Shown here piece by piece: positions 5,811-8,749 of a stretch of 8,749 nt of DNA. Location: the NCBI GenBank assembly GCA_051872535.1, contig JBJEDY010000047.1, positions 1 to 8,749 on the forward strand, in the 5' to 3' direction. The notes under the pieces are model-generated. The model was given only the letters and a program-made list of their open reading frames with translations, made no database searches and was not told the DNA's origin. The translations under genes and the position numbers were made by a program. Every line of letters starts with the position of its first letter. Position 1 is the first letter of the stretch. The stretch is from CAOJBM01 sp051872535. GTDB taxonomy: Bacteria > Bacillota_I > Bacilli_A > RF39 > UBA660.

Positions 5811-6290
5811 ATGAATAAAAAGATTTTTGCTATTGCAATAATTACTTTATTAATAGATCAAATATCAAAAGGAGTTTTAGAAATCTATTTTAAATTAGGG
5901 GAAAGTGTAGCTATAGTTAAAGATTTCTTTTATATAACATATTATCAAAACACCGGAGCAGCTTGGAGTATATTTAGTGATAAGAGATATTTAATAATAA
6001 TTATTTCATTAATTACAACAATTTTTATTTATAGATTTATGTATGTATTTAAGGAAAATACTCGTAATAATATTGCTTTTGGTTTATTAACTGGAGGAAT
6101 AGTTGGTAATTTGTTAGATCGTGTTTTATTTGGATATGTACGAGATTTTTTTGATTTTTATATTTTTAAATATGATTATCCTGTATTTAACATAGCAGAT
6201 ATTGCTATCGTTATTGGAGGCTTATTATTAATTGTAGCTGTTATTAAAGGAGAAGATTTAGTAAATGCAAATAAAAGTAGTAGAAAATAG
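5811..6290 (+). CDS. lspA: Lipoprotein signal peptidase (signal peptidase II)
   Basis: A membrane aspartyl protease that cuts the signal peptide from diacylglyceryl-modified prolipoproteins just before the lipobox cysteine. The 159-residue length is typical. It has four hydrophobic segments (about 5-25, 60-78, 88-105, 128-146) and all the conserved boxes: DQISK (16-20), NTGAAWS (47-53), GGIVGNLLDR (95-104), VRDFFDFY (110-117) and FNIADIAI (126-133). The catalytic aspartates should be D112 and D130. Its 3' end overlaps the rluD-family gene by 26 bases; the lspA-rluD-type pair is a conserved arrangement in Firmicutes. The GAGGTG SD lies five bases before ATG 5811. No intact lipobox protein is encoded in this window, so its substrates lie elsewhere. 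Confidence 0.96.
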   Translation: MNKKIFAIAIITLLIDQISKGVLEIYFKLGESVAIVKDFFYITYYQNTGAAWSIFSDKRYLIIIISLITTIFIYRFMYVFKENTRNNIAFGLLTGGIVGNLLDRVLFGYVRDFFDFYIFKYDYPVFNIADIAIVIGGLLLIVAVIKGEDLVNANKSSRK

Positions 6291-7167
6291 TAAAGTTCGT
6301 ATTGATAAATATCTTAGTGAAAATACGGATTTTACGAGAAGTTTTATTGATCGTATGATAGATGATGAAGCAATCCTTGTAAATAATGAACCAGTAAAAA
6401 GTAGTTATAAATTAAAAAATAATGATATCATTGATATATTAGATGATTATCAAATCGAAACGTCAATAGCTCCAACGAAAATGAAACTTAATATTGTCTA
6501 TGAAGATAGTGATATTATTGTTGTAAATAAACCAAGTGGTTTAGTAGTTCATCCAGGTAGTGGAAATTATACTAATACTTTAGTAAATGGTCTTATGTAT
6601 TATACTAAGGAACTTAGTGATATTAATGGTGAAGAAAGGCCGGGAATAGTTCATCGTATTGATAAAGATACGAGTGGTTTATTATTGGTTGCCAAAAATA
6701 ATAAAACGCATGCTATTCTAACAGATTATTTTAAAGAAAAAAAAGTTAAAAGAGAGTATATTGCATTATTAAATGGAGTTTTTCCTCATAATACGGCAAC
6801 TATTGATGCCCCAATAGGTCGTGATAAAATAGATCGTAAAAGGATGACTGTAACTGATATAAATTCAAAGAATGCTGTAACTCATTTAAAAGTTTTAAAA
6901 AGATATAAGGAATACACTTTAGTAAGCTTGATTCTTGACACAGGTAGAACTCATCAAATAAGAGTCCACATGAAGTATATTGGTTATCCAGTTTATAACG
7001 ATCCAGTATATGCAAATAAATCAGTAGGGAATTTTGGACAATTCTTACATTCCGCTAAAATGGATTTTGATCACCCAATTACTGGGGAACATATGCATTT
7101 TGAATGCCCTTTACCAGAAGAATTTCAAAGTTTTATTGATTCACTAGAAAAAGATAAAACAGAATAA
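6265..7167 (+). CDS. RluA/RluD-family 23S rRNA pseudouridine synthase
   Basis: Isomerises uridine to pseudouridine in RNA, most likely in large-subunit rRNA. An S4 RNA-binding domain occupies about residues 1-65 (VRIDKYLSEN, SFIDRMIDDEAILVNN). The catalytic domain includes IVYEDSDIIVVNKPSGLVVHPG (77-98), the active-site GIVHRIDKDTSGLLLVAK (127-144) with catalytic D133, and the RTHQIRVHM motif near residue 230. The 300-residue length is normal. It corresponds to the ylyB-type gene that follows lspA in Bacillus; the target uridines cannot be read from sequence, so no rluD symbol is given. The start overlaps lspA by 26 bases, with AAGGAGA (6247-6253) about 11 bases upstream inside lspA, which implies coupled translation. 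Its 3' end overlaps a convergent small gene, and no separate terminator is seen. Confidence 0.95.
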   Translation: MQIKVVENSKVRIDKYLSENTDFTRSFIDRMIDDEAILVNNEPVKSSYKLKNNDIIDILDDYQIETSIAPTKMKLNIVYEDSDIIVVNKPSGLVVHPGSGNYTNTLVNGLMYYTKELSDINGEERPGIVHRIDKDTSGLLLVAKNNKTHAILTDYFKEKKVKREYIALLNGVFPHNTATIDAPIGRDKIDRKRMTVTDINSKNAVTHLKVLKRYKEYTLVSLILDTGRTHQIRVHMKYIGYPVYNDPVYANKSVGNFGQFLHSAKMDFDHPITGEHMHFECPLPEEFQSFIDSLEKDKTE

Positions 7168-7456
7168 TGAAAAGGTAAATAGTATAAAGGAAATATGGTA
7201 ATGATAATAATTTTAATTTATTATATGAAGTTTTTATTTCGTATATTAGAAAACCTGTATTTATAACTAGGAAAAACATAATTATTAAAGAAAATAGTAA
7301 ATCTTTAAAATATATAAAGAAAACTAAAAAAATAAAAGATAATATATAATTTGATATTACAAAGTATAAAAAGTCTTTTTGATAGTTCCTTTTATAAATT
7401 GAATGCGTCATAACAATTGTTATTAAAGTTAGAACTACTAAATATACTTTGAACAT
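7133..7456 (-). CDS. Hypothetical small four-helix membrane protein
   Basis: A 107-residue, very hydrophobic protein that I do not recognise. Four membrane helices are predicted at about 3-20, 29-50, 53-73 and 84-105. They are joined by short basic loops (HSIYKRNYQK; KTSYNKLK) that suggest both ends face outside, by the positive-inside rule. An AGGTGA SD on the minus strand (7461-7466) lies at proper spacing from the ATG, and TATTAT (7472-7477) precedes it. No plus-strand gene covers 7168-7456, so this is not a shadow. The last 35 bases overlap the 3' end of the pseudouridine synthase gene tail to tail, and it diverges from the rhomboid gene. No catalytic motif is visible. Confidence 0.7.
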   Translation of the reverse strand: MFKVYLVVLTLITIVMTHSIYKRNYQKDFLYFVISNYILSFIFLVFFIYFKDLLFSLIIMFFLVINTGFLIYEIKTSYNKLKLLSLPYFLYTIYLFIILFYLFLVNQ

Positions 7457-7471
7457 ATAATCACCTAGTTA

Positions 7472-7477
7472 ATAATA
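7472..7477 (-). promoter_or_regulatory. Candidate -10 for the minus-strand gene
   Basis: Read on the minus strand, TATTAT lies five bases before the AGGTGA SD of the small membrane-protein gene, the same compact spacing as the plus-strand promoters. No convincing -35 was found, so this is weak. Confidence 0.3.
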
Positions 7478-7508
7478 TGAAAACCTTTAATTTTTATGTG
7501 ATTTATTG

Positions 7509-7514
7509 TATAAT
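7509..7514 (+). promoter_or_regulatory. Candidate -10 for the rhomboid gene
   Basis: A perfect TATAAT ends eight bases before the GAGGAGG SD (7523-7529). A weak TTTAAT lies at the -35 distance (7486-7491). The predicted start near 7521 gives a leader of about 15 bases. It shares the 79-base divergent spacer with the promoter of the minus-strand gene. Confidence 0.5.
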
Positions 7515-7535
7515 TAATAATCGAGGAGGCACATA

Positions 7536-8690
7536 ATGAGTACTGTAGTAATGAAAAAAAATGATGATATTATAATGCGACTAGTTCACTATTTTATCAC
7601 AGAAAAAGACTATGCACCAATTGTTGTAAATGGTGTTAAAGATGAAATATGGTTAGAAAATAGTGAAGGCCCATTTAAAATAATTCGTATTAATTCTAAT
7701 TATATTCATAATAATGAACAATTTAATTTTGATATTTATAAAACAGAAAATGTTATGAAACAAATAAAGAAGAAAACAATGTCTTTTTCGGTAAATATTT
7801 TAAACATATTTTTAGATATTAATGATAATGTTGATATTAAAGATCGAAAACATTTTTCTAATTTAAAAATAGATACAATTGAAGACATCGAAAAACAAGA
7901 TATAATAAAAGAAGCGTTTCCAGATCTTCATGATAAGTTATTGAAAGATGTTGATGGAATGGAATTAATTATTAACGTAACTAAAGATATTAATAAGAAA
8001 ACAGAAGAAAGAAATAATTCTTATGAAAAAACATTCAAACCTAAAAAGATTATTGTTACAAAAGTATTAATTGCCCTTTGTATAGCAATGTTTGCTTTGA
8101 CTTTATTTGCTGGTAGAGGAAGTATTACAAATAATATATTCTACATTTATGGATGTAATTTTGCTCCATTAGTTAGAACTAATATAGTTAATGTTTATCG
8201 ATTTGTAACATGTGCCTTTTTACACGGTTCAATCTTACATTTACTTTGTAATATGTATGCTTTATTGGTAATTGGGACTCAAGTAGAAACATTCCTTGGT
8301 AAAGCGAAATTTATATTCATTTATCTAATTAGTGCTATAACTGGGAGTATGTTGTCGTTTGTTTTTACTAATGTTCCATCTATTGGAGCTTCAGGTGCTA
8401 TATTCGGTTTAATGGGAAGTTTGTTATATTTTGGTTATCATTATAGATTGTATATTGGTCAAGCAATTAAGAGTCAAATTATTCCTATTATTATTTTAAA
8501 TTTATTCTTAGGATTTACATTCGCTAATATTGATAATGCTGCACATATAGGTGGTTTAGTAGGAGGGTACTTAGCTACAGTTATCGTAGGTGTTAATGAA
8601 AAAAGTACAAAAAAAGAGAATATAAATGGATTAATTGTACTACTAATATTATGGGCGTTCTTAATGTATGTTGGATTATTTATGAAATAG
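7536..8690 (+). CDS. Rhomboid-family intramembrane serine protease with soluble N-terminal region (GluP-like)
   Basis: A 384-residue protein. Residues 1 to about 170 are soluble, mixed in charge, and lack a signal peptide. A rhomboid core of about six or seven helices follows (from about 172 to the end). Core motifs: YRFVTCAFLHGSILHLLCNMYAL (221-243), with the conserved HG and N239 that helps form the oxyanion hole; GASGAIFG (284-291), with nucleophile S286; and AAHIGGLVGG (335-344), with catalytic H337. It should cut transmembrane segments of membrane proteins. The long cytoplasmic N-terminal part plus rhomboid core recalls Bacillus GluP (YqgP), involved in membrane-protein quality control and glucose export, but the N-terminal similarity is from layout only. 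The SD GAGGAGG is the strongest in the window. The gene looks monocistronic, with a hairpin shortly after the stop. Confidence 0.92.
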   Translation: MSTVVMKKNDDIIMRLVHYFITEKDYAPIVVNGVKDEIWLENSEGPFKIIRINSNYIHNNEQFNFDIYKTENVMKQIKKKTMSFSVNILNIFLDINDNVDIKDRKHFSNLKIDTIEDIEKQDIIKEAFPDLHDKLLKDVDGMELIINVTKDINKKTEERNNSYEKTFKPKKIIVTKVLIALCIAMFALTLFAGRGSITNNIFYIYGCNFAPLVRTNIVNVYRFVTCAFLHGSILHLLCNMYALLVIGTQVETFLGKAKFIFIYLISAITGSMLSFVFTNVPSIGASGAIFGLMGSLLYFGYHYRLYIGQAIKSQIIPIIILNLFLGFTFANIDNAAHIGGLVGGYLATVIVGVNEKSTKKENINGLIVLLILWAFLMYVGLFMK

Positions 8691-8715
8691 ATAGTTTGGT
8701 TCTATAATTTCTAGT

Positions 8716-8737
8716 GGGGAGTAATAAACTCCCTTTT
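8716..8737 (+). terminator. Probable terminator after the rhomboid gene
   Basis: GGGAGT (8717-8722) pairs with ACTCCC (8728-8733) around an AATAA loop, extendable by a G-T wobble, followed by TTTT. The T run is short, so termination may be partial. A TATAAT lies just upstream at 8703-8708, so a short transcript starting here cannot be excluded. Confidence 0.6.
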
Positions 8738-8749
8738 AGAATTTTTAGT

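Noticed and set aside
6800..7015. 71-codon minus-strand ORF opposite the pseudouridine synthase
   Set aside because: It is wholly within the conserved catalytic domain of the plus-strand gene, has no good SD, and has a low-complexity translation. It is a shadow ORF.
1..8749. CRISPR array, tRNA, rRNA or insertion sequence
   Set aside because: I saw no regularly spaced repeats, no cloverleaf-like segment, no rRNA-like stretch and no transposase or terminal inverted repeats. All gaps between genes are shorter than about 110 bases.
1..8749. Mollicute-type genetic code (UGA as Trp)
   Set aside because: Conserved tryptophans are TGG, and TGA ends the phosphatidyltransferase and ylmC frames exactly at family-typical ends.

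Overview
The window reads as a low-GC Bacillota (Firmicutes, class Bacilli) chromosome. Coding DNA is very AT-rich, Shine-Dalgarno (SD) sites are strong (AGGTGA, AGGAGG), tryptophan is TGG, and TGA is used as a stop, so this is standard code 11 and not a UGA-recoding mollicute. A sigma-G gene next to a YlmC/YmxH gene places it in or near a spore-forming lineage. An uncultured gut Bacilli group such as RF39 or Erysipelotrichales relatives would fit, but that is inference.

Layout. (1) Positions 1-217 hold the 3' end of a gene cut by the left edge. Its last ~40 codons are strikingly poor in A and rich in GC compared with everything else, then a hairpin/terminator follows. (2) 296-2498 is a co-directional cluster: fmt, a small membrane-anchored protein of unknown function, and a CDP-alcohol phosphatidyltransferase, closed by a terminator. 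(3) 2546-3630 is a two-gene unit with its own promoter: a TasA/camelysin-like secreted protein and a DUF3592-like membrane protein, again closed by a terminator. (4) 3656-4645 is an aminoglycoside-phosphotransferase-fold protein whose catalytic residues are lost, followed by a terminator. (5) 4747-7167 carries sigG, ylmC, lspA and an overlapping rluD-family gene. (6) 7133-7456 on the minus strand is a small four-helix membrane protein that overlaps the rluD end tail to tail. (7) 7536-8690 is a rhomboid protease with a soluble N-terminal region, closed by a weak terminator at the right edge.

Most genes are housekeeping: initiator-tRNA formylation, phospholipid synthesis, lipoprotein maturation, rRNA pseudouridylation, membrane proteolysis. 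All non-coding gaps are shorter than 110 bases and hold promoters, SD sites and terminators. No tRNA, rRNA, IS element or CRISPR was seen.

The best candidate for something unusual is the partial gene at the left edge. Its adenine-depleted, NNY-codon-rich 3' end, A-free terminal anchor and adjacent hairpin match what the variable region of a diversity-generating retroelement (DGR) target would look like. No reverse transcriptase or template repeat lies in the window, so this remains a hypothesis. Second-tier observations are the apparent pseudokinase and a recurrent, very compact promoter-SD arrangement in front of at least five genes.
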